A stretch of DNA of 14,516 nucleotides from Eubacterium limosum (GTDB lineage Bacteria > Bacillota > Clostridia > Eubacteriales > Eubacteriaceae): assembly GCA_959020865.1 (NCBI GenBank), contig CAUEUD010000084.1, positions 1 through 14,516 of the forward strand. The letters are read 5' to 3'. Position 1 is the first letter of the stretch. Each line of letters opens with the position of its first letter. The notes under the pieces are model-generated. The model did no database searches. It was not told where the DNA came from and worked only from the letters and a program-made list of their open reading frames with translations. Made by a program: the position numbers and the translations under genes. Below are positions 6,805-13,892 of this stretch, in pieces.

Positions 6805-7665
6805 ATGAAACCACTAAAACTATGGAAACGAATGGCGCTTCGCGGTAAAGTACTCACCATTATTTTACTGCTTCTGCTGATTTCTGCTATTGCCGGGATC
6901 GGCGCTGCCGTTTATCATATACCGCTGTTGGTTCAAAACCGGGCGGTTCAGTCTGTCAACGCACTTTTTACTGAAAACGATGCAGGGCTGGCCGAAGGCG
7001 TTGCACAGAATACCGGCCAGATCTCTGACAGCATTAAAAAGGCCAATCAGGTCAAAGACGAGGCCATGCGCAGCTTTCTGCTGCAGCGCACCGCCACTGC
7101 CCAGAAAATGGCTGATGTCCTCAATGGGGTATCTGCCCTTTATCAGACAGAGGAAGACGGGTCCCGCCTGGTCGTGAGGACCATACAGCCCTTCCAGATC
7201 GACAACATCAATAAAAATCTGGCCGAGCTGGACGCTATGGGAAAAACAGATTTCACGGCAGCGGTCCGGCAGGATTTTGCCGACGCTCAGAACCAGTACA
7301 ATATTTACAAGCAGATCAATGACATTCTGAACGCCCAGTTCACAGACGGGTCCGCCCGAAACGCGCTTTCTGAGGATGCCTCCTCGGATGCCTGCGACGA
7401 GGCTCAGGAGCTGGTGGCCCAGCTTGAAAACCCCGATACCCAGACGGATATGAATTTTGCGATCAGCCAGGTGAGAAAAAAGGTTGAGGAACAGGAAGCC
7501 GCCCAGGAGGCTGCCCGTATCGCTGAGGAGGAAGCCCGCGAGGCCGAGCGAAAGGCTGAGGAGGAAGCGAAAAAAGCCGAAGAAGAAGCGAAGAAGAAAA
7601 ACAATCCGGCCGAGCAGATCAAGGATGCCATCAATTCGGTCATAAACCCCAATAAAACGGAATAA
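6805..7665 (+). CDS. Membrane-anchored protein with charged helical tail, unrecognised
   Basis: I do not recognise this 286-residue protein. A basic N-terminus (KPLKLWKRMALRGK) is followed by one hydrophobic helix at about residues 16-37. Positive-inside rules suggest an anchor with the rest outside the cell. Residues 40-225 are soluble, mostly helical and polar, with many Ala, Gln, Asp and Asn. Residues 225-265 are a run of E/A/K/R repeats (EEEAREAERKAEEEAKKAEE), a TolA-like single helix or coiled coil. The end is KDAINSVINPNKTE. An ATG at 6799 is in frame, but AGGAG (6791-6795) is only 3 nt from it and 9 nt from the ATG at 6805, so 6805 is chosen. The gene has its own promoter and terminator and is monocistronic. 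A scaffold or cell-wall-spanning role is possible but only inferred from shape. Confidence 0.85.
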   Translation: MKPLKLWKRMALRGKVLTIILLLLLISAIAGIGAAVYHIPLLVQNRAVQSVNALFTENDAGLAEGVAQNTGQISDSIKKANQVKDEAMRSFLLQRTATAQKMADVLNGVSALYQTEEDGSRLVVRTIQPFQIDNINKNLAELDAMGKTDFTAAVRQDFADAQNQYNIYKQINDILNAQFTDGSARNALSEDASSDACDEAQELVAQLENPDTQTDMNFAISQVRKKVEEQEAAQEAARIAEEEAREAERKAEEEAKKAEEEAKKKNNPAEQIKDAINSVINPNKTE

Positions 7666-7667
7666 TC

Positions 7668-7695
7668 AGAACCTCCCTCAGGGGAGGTTCTTTTT
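7668..7695 (+). terminator. Intrinsic terminator after the coiled-coil membrane protein gene
   Basis: AGAACCTCCC (7668-7677) and GGGAGGTTCT (7682-7691) form a perfect 10-bp stem with a TCAG loop, followed by T5. Confidence 0.95.
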
Positions 7696-7758
7696 GTTTA
7701 GAGCGGCTAAAAATGGATATATTAAACAAGAATCTTTTTAAATCCAATAAAGGAGTGA

Positions 7759-8001
7759 ATGACTTTGACAGAAAAAGAACTGATTGAAAAAGGCTATAAA
7801 AAATACACCGGCAAGGATATTGACGTTTTCTATAATAAAGACATGTGCTGCCACTCGGGTAACTGCACCCACGGCAACGGAGAAGTATTCAAGGTCTGCC
7901 GCAGGCCCTGGGTTCTGCCCGACAACGCCCCCGCCGGGGAGGTAAAGGCTGTTGTTGAAACCTGTCCCAGCGGCGCCTTACAATACATTATGAAAAAATA
8001 G
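7759..8001 (+). CDS. YjdI-like divergent 4Fe-4S mono-cluster protein
   Basis: This 80-residue protein closely follows the pattern of E. coli YjdI (Fer4_19, divergent 4Fe-4S mono-cluster family). KGYKKYTGKDIDVFYNKDMC is followed by CHSGNCTHGNGEVFKVCRRPWVLPD and, near the end, VETCPSGALQYI. Likely cluster ligands are C30 (or C31), C36 and C69, with C47 a possible extra ligand that I do not recall in YjdI. Family members are small ferredoxin-like proteins of uncertain role, sometimes fused or linked to acetyltransferases; none is nearby here. AGGAG (7751-7755) is only 3 nt from the ATG but 9 nt from an in-frame TTG at 7765, so translation may start at TTG, two codons later. No promoter or terminator is obvious; the next promoter begins 22 bp after the stop. 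Confidence 0.88.
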   Translation: MTLTEKELIEKGYKKYTGKDIDVFYNKDMCCHSGNCTHGNGEVFKVCRRPWVLPDNAPAGEVKAVVETCPSGALQYIMKK

Positions 8002-8022
8002 ATTTCTGAAACTGTTCTCATC

Positions 8023-8051
8023 TTTACACGGACAGCGCGTTCCGCTATAAT
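8023..8051 (+). promoter_or_regulatory. Sigma-A promoter of the fluoride riboswitch-crcB unit
   Basis: TTTACA (8023-8028), a 17-bp spacer and a perfect TATAAT (8046-8051). Transcription would start near 8058, one or two bases before the riboswitch. Confidence 0.88.
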
Positions 8052-8057
8052 GATCTC

Positions 8058-8100
8058 AGGGCGATGGAGTTCGCCTAAAACGCATAATGCTGATGACTCC
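8058..8100 (+). ncRNA. Fluoride riboswitch (crcB motif) aptamer
   Basis: The conserved crcB-motif layout is present. GGCG (8060-8063) pairs with CGCC (8072-8075), and the enclosed ATGGAGTT carries the loop that pairs with the 3' end. TAAAACGC and a small GCA/TGC hairpin (8082-8090) follow, then TGATGACTCC. The pseudoknot is GGAGT (8066-8070) with ACTCC (8096-8100). Known members bind fluoride through magnesium ions. The next gene is crcB, the expected target. Confidence 0.93.
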
Positions 8101-8136
8101 TGTTTCTTACGAAAGCAGGAGCTTTTTAATTTTTTG
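8097..8136 (+). terminator. Riboswitch-controlled terminator before crcB
   Basis: CTCCTG (8097-8102) pairs with CAGGAG (8116-8121), with TTTC/GAAA continuing inside, followed by CTTTTTAATTTTTT. CTCC is also the 3' arm of the aptamer pseudoknot. Fluoride binding should therefore hold it, prevent the terminator and turn crcB on. Confidence 0.9.
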
Positions 8137-8153
8137 ACAAGGAGTGTAACAGC

Positions 8154-8537
8154 ATGTTTGAAGTTTTATCTGTAGGCGTGGGCGGCTTTGTAGGCGCCGC
8201 GCTCCGCTATCTTATCTCCAGCGGTATCGCCCGCTTTATGGACAGCCGGCTGCCTCTCGGAACCCTGTGCGTAAATGTGTTCGGAGGCCTTCTCATGGGC
8301 TTTATTATGCAGTGGAGCCTCCAGAGCACCGGTCTCTCGCCCAGGATGCGGCTCTTTCTGACCACTGGTCTTTTAGGCGGCTTTACCACCTTCTCGACCT
8401 TCAGCTACGAGACCATGAGCCTGATCGGCGAGGGCGCCTGGATAACCGCAGCGGCCAATGCCGGGCTCAACCTGATTCTGAGCCTTGCCGGCGTCATCGC
8501 CGGGCAGCTGCTGGCAAAAACAGTCCTCGCCTCTTAA
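8154..8537 (+). CDS. crcB: Fluoride ion channel/exporter CrcB (Fluc)
   Basis: This 127-residue protein has four hydrophobic helices. It carries the Fluc motifs GGFVGAALRYL (10-20), NVFGGLLMG (41-49) and TTGLLGGFTTFSTFSYET (70-87), including the pore-lining Asn and the Phe/Thr/Ser stretch. Family members form antiparallel dimers that let fluoride leave the cell. Only one crcB copy is seen here, so a homodimer is expected, whereas many Firmicutes have tandem pairs. AAGGAG (8139-8144) lies 9 nt before the ATG. Expression should be induced by fluoride through the upstream riboswitch. Confidence 0.96.
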   Translation: MFEVLSVGVGGFVGAALRYLISSGIARFMDSRLPLGTLCVNVFGGLLMGFIMQWSLQSTGLSPRMRLFLTTGLLGGFTTFSTFSYETMSLIGEGAWITAAANAGLNLILSLAGVIAGQLLAKTVLAS

Positions 8538-8581
8538 CCCAGGTTCAGGGACTGTACAATTTTTTTCTTTTTAAAAAACAT

Positions 8582-8598
8582 CCTCAAAAGACTCAAAA
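8582..8598. repeat. CTCAAAAGACTCAAAA intergenic repeat, copy 1
   Basis: CTCAAAAGACTCAAAA occurs here with a leading C. It occurs again at 13195-13210 on the plus strand, and with the same leading C on the minus strand at 13253-13237. It is itself a tandem of CTCAAAA units. All copies sit at convergent gene ends, next to or in a terminator. Confidence 0.75.
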
Positions 8599-8630
8599 GG
8601 CCCGGGAATTTCCCGGGTCCTTATTTTTTA
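8597..8630 (+). terminator. Terminator of crcB overlapping the 3' end of the convergent merR gene
   Basis: CCCGGGAA (8601-8608) and TTCCCGGG (8610-8617) pair, extended by AAGG/CCTT (8597-8600 with 8619-8622) past a bulged T. TTATTTTTTA follows. The T-tract lies over the last codons of the minus-strand merR gene. The stem could also act for merR, where the T-rich side is 8582-8598. Confidence 0.8.
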
Positions 8631-9463
8631 TCTTCCTCTGGCGGCTTCTCTACCTTTACAGATACCTGAAACAGATAATTATCCGGGTTCCGGACGGCGA
8701 TCTCGTCCAGGATGGATTCTCGGTAGCCGCAGCCGTCAATGACCAGGCCATTCTCCTCAATATAAGCATTGATCCGCTCATACAGCTCATCAACGCTGTC
8801 ATAATTTCCGTAGATGTAGCCCACCGCGTAATAGCCTGCGGGCCTGAGACCAATGTGCGGCAGCGCCATGGGTTCATCCAGCCTCGCAAAATACCAGGTC
8901 GGGAAATGCCACTCTCCCCGCAGCAGGTTCTCCATGGACACGATATCCCCTACCGGATAGCCATAGCTGATGTTGTAGAGCGCGCAGTACTCATAGAACT
9001 CCTGGATAATATCCCAGATCGACTCATCATCGACATTTGAGATGTCCGGGCTGATAAAAATACGCTCGGCCGGCATGTACTCGACGGAGATCCGGTCCGT
9101 GTCAATGGTACTGCTGGCGCGGGTCATCTCGATTCTGGACCCCATCATATCGCTGATGCGCTTGAGGCTGCGGATCTCCGCGTCAATCTTGGCCTTCCGC
9201 TCCTCAAAGAGCGCCACCAGCCTTTCAGGGGATCTCTCATCCAGATAAATCTTGATATCCTTTAAGGGCGTCCCGATTTCCTTCAGAGCGTAAATCGCAC
9301 TGATAACATCCAGCTGCGGATAAGCGTAATACCGGTATCCGCTTTCAGCATCCACTGCCTCGGGGCAGAAAAGGCCGATTTTATCATAGTATATCAGTGT
9401 TTTTCGGCTGACACCCGCGAGCTTTCCAAACTCACTGATGGTCAGCATTCCCTTGTTTTCCAT
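8621..9463 (-). CDS. MerR-family activator with GyrI/BmrR-like effector domain
   Basis: This 280-residue protein has a MerR winged-helix domain at about residues 7-75 (MLTISEFGKLAGVSRKTLIYYDKIGL, then SGYRYYAYPQLDVISAIYALKEIG). A dimerisation coiled coil spans 76-115, and a C-terminal domain spans about 125-272 with the look of the GyrI-like/BmrR small-molecule binding fold (VEYMPAERIF at its start, then GLRPAGYYAVGYIYGNYDSVDELYERI). It is divergent from a two-gene ABC exporter whose promoter has a 19-bp spacer, so it probably activates that exporter on binding a lipophilic drug. The start ATG at 9463 has AAGGAAA 8 nt upstream; a second ATG five codons in has a poor site. The ligand is unknown. 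The last codons overlap the crcB terminator. Confidence 0.92.
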   Translation of the reverse strand: MENKGMLTISEFGKLAGVSRKTLIYYDKIGLFCPEAVDAESGYRYYAYPQLDVISAIYALKEIGTPLKDIKIYLDERSPERLVALFEERKAKIDAEIRSLKRISDMMGSRIEMTRASSTIDTDRISVEYMPAERIFISPDISNVDDESIWDIIQEFYEYCALYNISYGYPVGDIVSMENLLRGEWHFPTWYFARLDEPMALPHIGLRPAGYYAVGYIYGNYDSVDELYERINAYIEENGLVIDGCGYRESILDEIAVRNPDNYLFQVSVKVEKPPEEDKK

Positions 9464-9504
9464 GCTTTAGCTTTCCTTAAACCTTATTTTTTTTATCTTT
9501 CTGC

Positions 9505-9535
9505 TTGACTGTACAGTTACTCTACAGTTTATAGT
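9505..9535 (+). promoter_or_regulatory. MerR-type promoter/operator of the ABC exporter operon
   Basis: TTGACT (9505-9510) and TATAGT (9530-9535) are separated by 19 bp instead of 17. This is the over-long spacer that MerR-family activators untwist. Within it is a perfect dyad, ACTGTA (9508-9513) and TACAGT (9523-9528), with a 9-bp centre. Transcription would start near 9542. Confidence 0.88.
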
Positions 9536-9580
9536 AACATACATCAAACCGGAGTACAACACCTATGGGAAGGAGACAAA

Positions 9581-11308
9581 ATGACTCGATTATTCAAATT
9601 TATTATTCCATATCGCAAAACACTCATCTTTGTCGTTTTGCTGCTGTTTCTGCAGACACTGGGAACCCTCTATATCCCCACCCTCACGGCCGATATTGTC
9701 AATAACGGTATCGTCTATGGGGATATCCCCTATATCATCAGAACCGGCGGCATCATGCTGCTTTTTGCCGTATTGACCGGGGTCTTTGCGATCTTAGGCA
9801 CCTGGTTCTCGGCCATTCTCTCGTCCGGCACTGGCCGGGATATCCGAAACGTGCTGTTCAGAAAGGCCCAGCGCTTCTCCATCAACGATTTTAACAGCAT
9901 AGGCACCGCGTCCATGATCACACGCAACACCAGTGACGTCAACCAGATTCAGCAGGCCCTGATCATGGTGCTTCAGATGATGCTGCCTGCCCCGATCATG
10001 GCCATCGCAGGCCTGATTCTGGCCTTTTCCAAAAATGCCTTTATGGGCGGTATCATCGTGGTGACCATGGCCCTGTTCATGATTCTGGCGGTCATCATTG
10101 AGCGCAAGACCATGCCCCTGTTCGGCCTGCTGCAGACCGGGATGGATAAAATCAACCGCTTTATGCGGGAATACATTACCGGGGTGCGGGTGATCCGCGC
10201 CTTCAACCGGACCGATTTTGAGCGCAGGCGTGTCAACACCTCCTTTGAGGATTACGCACAGACCGCTATTCGCATCAACAAAATCTTCGCTGTGGCCATG
10301 CCTCTGGTGCTCATGCTCTTAAACCTCTGTACCCTGGCCATCATCTGGTTCGGAGGCATACAGATCGGACAGGGCGCCATGGAAATCGGCGATATTATGG
10401 CCGTGATCGAATACGCCATGCTTATCCTGTTTTACCTGGTCATGGCCGTGATGGTCTTTACCATGATCCCGAGGGCTGAAGCCTGCGCCAAGCGTATCTC
10501 TGAAGTTCTGGACCTCGATCCTGAGATCGCTGACGCTCCGGCCGAGCTGACCGCTAAGCTCTCTGAAGAAAAGCTGGCTTTCCACCACGTGACCTTTTGC
10601 TATCAGGGCGCGGAGGAGCCTGTTTTAAGTGATCTGAATTTCAGCTGCAGGGCCGGGGAAACCACTGCGATCATCGGCGGCACCGGCTCGGGTAAATCGA
10701 CCATCGCCAGCCTGATCCCCCGTTTCTATGACATTCAGGCCGGCACCATCGCCATCGACGGGGTGGATATTAAAACCCTGTCCCAGAAAGCCCTCCGGGA
10801 TAAGATCGGCTTTGTCCCTCAAAAGGCCTTTCTATTCTCCGGCACCATTGCCGACAACCTGCGCTACGGGAAGGAGGACGCCACCATGGATGAACTGCGC
10901 CGGGCAGCCCGTATCGCCCAGGCTGACGCCTTTATCGGCGATTTGAAGTACGGCTACGAGACACGCGTGGCCCAGGGCGGCAACAACTTCTCCGGCGGGC
11001 AGAAACAAAGGCTCGCCATTGCCCGGGCTCTCGTAAAAAAAGCGGATGTCTATATCTTTGACGACAGCTTCTCCGCGCTGGATTTTAAGACTGACGCCAA
11101 CCTCCGTGCCGCTTTAAAGGCCGAGGTACACGGCGCTGCCATCATTGTGGTGGCACAGCGGGTCAGCTCCATTGTGGACGCAGACCAGATCATTGTGCTG
11201 GACAACGGCATCATTGCCGGAAAGGGCACCCACCGCGAGCTGCTCGAAACCTGTCCGGTCTACCGTGAAATCGCGGAATCACAGTTAAGTAAGGAGGAAT
11301 TAGCATGA
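9581..11308 (+). CDS. Heterodimeric ABC multidrug exporter, subunit with degenerate catalytic site
   Basis: This 575-residue half-transporter has six membrane helices (about 1-310) and one ATP-binding domain. Walker A GGTGSGKST is at 366-374, the Q-loop Gln at 414, the signature FSGGQ at 470-474 and Walker B YIFDD at 491-495. The catalytic Glu after Walker B is Asp (D495), and the switch His is Gln (Q526, in VAQRVSS). That is the pattern of the non-catalytic subunit in exporters such as TM287/288, BmrCD and LmrCD. Its canonical signature would complete the active site of the partner subunit. AGGAG lies 5 nt before the ATG. The stop overlaps the start of the next gene in ATGA, so subunits are made together. 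MerR-type control suggests drug export; the substrate is unknown. Confidence 0.94.
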   Translation: MTRLFKFIIPYRKTLIFVVLLLFLQTLGTLYIPTLTADIVNNGIVYGDIPYIIRTGGIMLLFAVLTGVFAILGTWFSAILSSGTGRDIRNVLFRKAQRFSINDFNSIGTASMITRNTSDVNQIQQALIMVLQMMLPAPIMAIAGLILAFSKNAFMGGIIVVTMALFMILAVIIERKTMPLFGLLQTGMDKINRFMREYITGVRVIRAFNRTDFERRRVNTSFEDYAQTAIRINKIFAVAMPLVLMLLNLCTLAIIWFGGIQIGQGAMEIGDIMAVIEYAMLILFYLVMAVMVFTMIPRAEACAKRISEVLDLDPEIADAPAELTAKLSEEKLAFHHVTFCYQGAEEPVLSDLNFSCRAGETTAIIGGTGSGKSTIASLIPRFYDIQAGTIAIDGVDIKTLSQKALRDKIGFVPQKAFLFSGTIADNLRYGKEDATMDELRRAARIAQADAFIGDLKYGYETRVAQGGNNFSGGQKQRLAIARALVKKADVYIFDDSFSALDFKTDANLRAALKAEVHGAAIIVVAQRVSSIVDADQIIVLDNGIIAGKGTHRELLETCPVYREIAESQLSKEELA

Positions 11309-13143
11309 GTGAACATCAGGAAACCGAAGTCCTTTCCTTTGACGGCGGTATGTCCGCCGAAAAGGCACGCTATGCCGGGAAAACAGCCAAGCGGCTTTTT
11401 TCAAAGCTCTTGGAGCAAAAGGGAAAGCTGATCATTGTCATTATCTCTGTCATTTTCAGCTGTACCTTTACCCTAGCGGCCCCTATGGTAATCGGCCAGG
11501 CCATCAACCAGATTTTTGACAGCGTCCGCCACGCCGTTGAAACCGGCACCACCTTCACCATTAACTTTGGCGCCATGGGCCAGATACTGGGGCTGCTGCT
11601 GGGCTTATATGTTCTCAGCGCTGCCTTTAATTATCTGCAGCAATACCTCATGGCCAGCGTATCCCAGAAGCTGACCCTGACCCTGCGGGAGTCCCTGAGC
11701 GCCAAGCTTGCGCGGATGCCCCTGAAATATTTCGACAACCATAAAAAAGGCGATATCCTGAGCCGCACCACCAACGACCTTGAAAAAGTCGCGGACACGC
11801 TCCAGGAGGGGCTGATGCAGTTTATCATCACGGTGGTCACCATCATCGGCGCAGTGATCCTGATGCTGGTCATCAGTCCGCTGCTGACGCTGATCGCCTT
11901 TGTGATGATCATTATCGGCATGGTCATTACCGCTCTGGTGGCGCGCCGCAGCCAGCACTGCTTTGCCCGAAACCAGAAAACCCTCGGCGAACTGAACGGC
12001 CATATCGAGGAATTCTTCACAGGACAGGTGGTCATCAAGGCCTTTAACCGGGAGGACGCCTCCACCCAAACCGTTGAGGAGGTCAATGAGCGCCTCTACA
12101 CAGCCAGCCGCAATGCCCAGTTCATCACCTTCGCGGTCAACCCGCTGATCCGCCTCATGAACCAGATCGGCTATGTGCTGATCGCGGTCCTCGGCGCGTT
12201 CTTCGTCATCCAGGGACGGCTGTCCCTTGGGGTTATCCAGGCTTTCTTCCAGTATGTCAACCAGGCCTCTGAGCCGATTACCGAGGCAGCTTATATCTTT
12301 AACTCCATGCAGGCTGCCATCGCCTCGGCCGAACGTGTCTTTGAGGTGCTGGATGAGGAGGACGAGGTGCCCGACATCTCTCCGGCTAAATCACTCACCG
12401 ATCCCAGAGGCGATGTTCAGTTTGAACATGTCCGTTTTGGCTACAGCCCAAACCGTCTGCTGATGAAGGATATCAGCATTGATGTAAAGGCCGGGGAAAA
12501 GATTGCGGTTGTCGGCCCGACCGGCGCGGGCAAAACCACGCTGATCAATCTGCTCATGCGCTTTTACGAGCTGGACGGCGGCCGCATCCTGATCGACGGC
12601 ATTGACATCCGCGATCTGCGCCGGGGCGACCTGCGTTCACAGTTTGGCATGGTGCTCCAGGATACCTGGCTTTTTGGCGGGACCCTCGAGGATAATATCG
12701 CCTACGGGCGGGGCGCGGCCACCAAAGAGGAGATTGTGAGCGCTGCCAGGGCCGCCAGGGCAGACCACTTTATCCGCACCCTGCCAAATGGCTACCAGAC
12801 CATCCTGAACGATGAAGCCTCGAATATCTCACAGGGGCAAAAGCAGCTGCTGACCATCGCCCGGGCCATTCTGGCGGACCCGGCCATCTTGATCCTGGAT
12901 GAGGCGACCTCCAGCGTCGATACACGGACCGAGCTCGAAATCCAGAAGGCCATGGACCACCTGATGAAAGGGCGCACCAGCTTTGTCATCGCCCACCGCC
13001 TGTCCACCATCATCGACGCTGACCACATTCTTGTGATGCAGAACGGGACCATCGTGGAACAGGGCACTCACCAGGGGCTTCTTTCAAAAAACGGCTTTTA
13101 CGCCGACCTGTACAACAGCCAGTTCACCGTCAGGGCGTCCTAA
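11305..13143 (+). CDS. Heterodimeric ABC multidrug exporter, catalytic subunit
   Basis: This 612-residue half-transporter has a soluble N-terminal extension of about 38 residues, six membrane helices (about 39-340) and an ATP-binding domain. Walker A GPTGAGKTT is at 404-412, the Q-loop Gln at 452, Walker B ILILDE at 528-533 with the catalytic Glu E533, and the switch His at H564 (IAHRLSTI). Its signature is ISQGQ (508-512) instead of SGGQ, so the degenerate site pairs this signature with Walker A of the first subunit. Together the two proteins give one working and one degenerate ATP site, as in known heterodimeric exporters. GGAGG (11292-11296) lies 8 nt before the ATG. The operon ends at a long hairpin. 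Confidence 0.94.
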   Translation: MSEHQETEVLSFDGGMSAEKARYAGKTAKRLFSKLLEQKGKLIIVIISVIFSCTFTLAAPMVIGQAINQIFDSVRHAVETGTTFTINFGAMGQILGLLLGLYVLSAAFNYLQQYLMASVSQKLTLTLRESLSAKLARMPLKYFDNHKKGDILSRTTNDLEKVADTLQEGLMQFIITVVTIIGAVILMLVISPLLTLIAFVMIIIGMVITALVARRSQHCFARNQKTLGELNGHIEEFFTGQVVIKAFNREDASTQTVEEVNERLYTASRNAQFITFAVNPLIRLMNQIGYVLIAVLGAFFVIQGRLSLGVIQAFFQYVNQASEPITEAAYIFNSMQAAIASAERVFEVLDEEDEVPDISPAKSLTDPRGDVQFEHVRFGYSPNRLLMKDISIDVKAGEKIAVVGPTGAGKTTLINLLMRFYELDGGRILIDGIDIRDLRRGDLRSQFGMVLQDTWLFGGTLEDNIAYGRGAATKEEIVSAARAARADHFIRTLPNGYQTILNDEASNISQGQKQLLTIARAILADPAILILDEATSSVDTRTELEIQKAMDHLMKGRTSFVIAHRLSTIIDADHILVMQNGTIVEQGTHQGLLSKNGFYADLYNSQFTVRAS

Positions 13144-13194
13144 CGCTCAGACAAAAGCTGACTGCTGAAATTTATTAACACACCGCCCCTTATG

Positions 13195-13253
13195 CTCAAA
13201 AGACTCAAAACCCTGCTGTTTAAGGTTTTGAGTCTTTTTTGAGTCTTTTGAGG
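13195..13253. terminator. Long inverted repeat/bidirectional terminator after the ABC operon, with repeat copies 2 and 3
   Basis: AAAAGACTCAAAACC (13198-13212) pairs exactly with GGTTTTGAGTCTTTT (13224-13238), a 15-bp stem with an 11-nt loop. CTC/GAG extends it past a TT bulge. A further TTTTGAGTCTTTTGAG follows at 13237-13252. The T-runs on the plus strand and A-runs upstream suit termination both ways between convergent genes. Confidence 0.75.
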
Positions 13254-13267
13254 ACAGGCTTTCTGTT

Positions 13268-13837
13268 TTAAAAAAACTTTTCCACCCGCCGGTTGGGAAT
13301 AAACCAGATAAAAATAACCACATAGCAGCCCACAAGGGTGAGCACAGGATTGATAAAGGCAAGCCCCAATGAGATGACGTTGATCACCAGGGTGATCGGG
13401 ACCTTCCGGTCATGCTCGATGGCCTTGTAGACCGCTGAGTCCACGCCGCCTGCCGCTGCCAGGATATGGTTCAGGAGAAAATAGGAAATACTGACGAGCA
13501 TAAAAAGCACGCCGTAGGTGATCTCCGGCGCAAAGCCGCCCATAAAGGTCCCCACCCAGTTGGTGGCTGCTGGAATCAGGGACAGGAAAAAGAGCCAGAA
13601 GGAGTTGGCCCACATGACTTTTCCATTGATCTTCTCTGCGAGCTGGAACATATGGTGATGATTGTTCCAGTAAACCGTAAAGAGCAGAAAGCTGAGGATA
13701 TAGGCAAAAAGCTGCTCCTTTATTTTAAAAAGCGCCTCAAAGGTAGGCTCATCCGGAATTTTTATTCCCAAGATTAAAATTGTCATTAAAATGGCCAGCA
13801 CCGCGTCGGTGTAGGCTTCTAAACGTCCTTTTTGCAT
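13268..13837 (-). CDS. TMEM175-family (DUF1211) potassium channel
   Basis: This 189-residue protein has about six hydrophobic segments and the family N-terminus RLEAYTDAVLAILMTILIL (5-23), matching the R-x-x-x-(F/Y)-(S/T)-D motif that closes the first helix bundle. The tract VYWNNHHHMFQL at 55-66 is also typical. Bacterial TMEM175 proteins of about 200 residues form tetrameric potassium-selective leak channels with a hydrophobic-residue filter in helix 1 (family knowledge). AAGGAG (complement of 13844-13849) lies 6 nt before the ATG and is partly buried in a predicted hairpin. It lies 55 bp downstream of the lipoprotein gene on the same strand with no terminator between, so they may be co-transcribed. 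Confidence 0.9.
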   Translation of the reverse strand: MQKGRLEAYTDAVLAILMTILILGIKIPDEPTFEALFKIKEQLFAYILSFLLFTVYWNNHHHMFQLAEKINGKVMWANSFWLFFLSLIPAATNWVGTFMGGFAPEITYGVLFMLVSISYFLLNHILAAAGGVDSAVYKAIEHDRKVPITLVINVISLGLAFINPVLTLVGCYVVIFIWFIPNRRVEKFF

Positions 13838-13845
13838 GCGTTTCT

Positions 13846-13866
13846 CCTTAATCGTATTGATTAAGG
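13846..13866 (-). promoter_or_regulatory. Hairpin covering the ribosome binding site of the TMEM175 gene
   Basis: CCTTAATC (13846-13853) and GATTAAGG (13859-13866) are perfect inverted repeats around GTATT. In the minus-strand mRNA the 3' arm contains AAGG of the SD AAGGAG. The stem would hide the ribosome site until melted. A protein operator is the alternative reading of the palindrome. Confidence 0.5.
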
Positions 13867-13892
13867 ATTACCCAAATTTTAAAAATTGAACC

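Noticed and set aside
8267..9040. 257-codon plus-strand ORF across the end of crcB and antisense to merR
   Set aside because: It overlaps two well-supported genes and a terminator, and its sequence matches nothing.
9565..9702. Out-of-frame ORF starting at ATG 9565 with GGAG upstream, overlapping the first ABC gene
   Set aside because: The AGGAG within it serves the true ATG at 9581, and the peptide has no recognisable features. A regulatory upstream ORF cannot be excluded but has no support.
11605..12086. Two overlapping minus-strand ORFs of about 150 codons antisense to the second ABC gene
   Set aside because: Both are shadows of the ABC coding frame, His/Asp-rich or Ser-rich, with no start signals.
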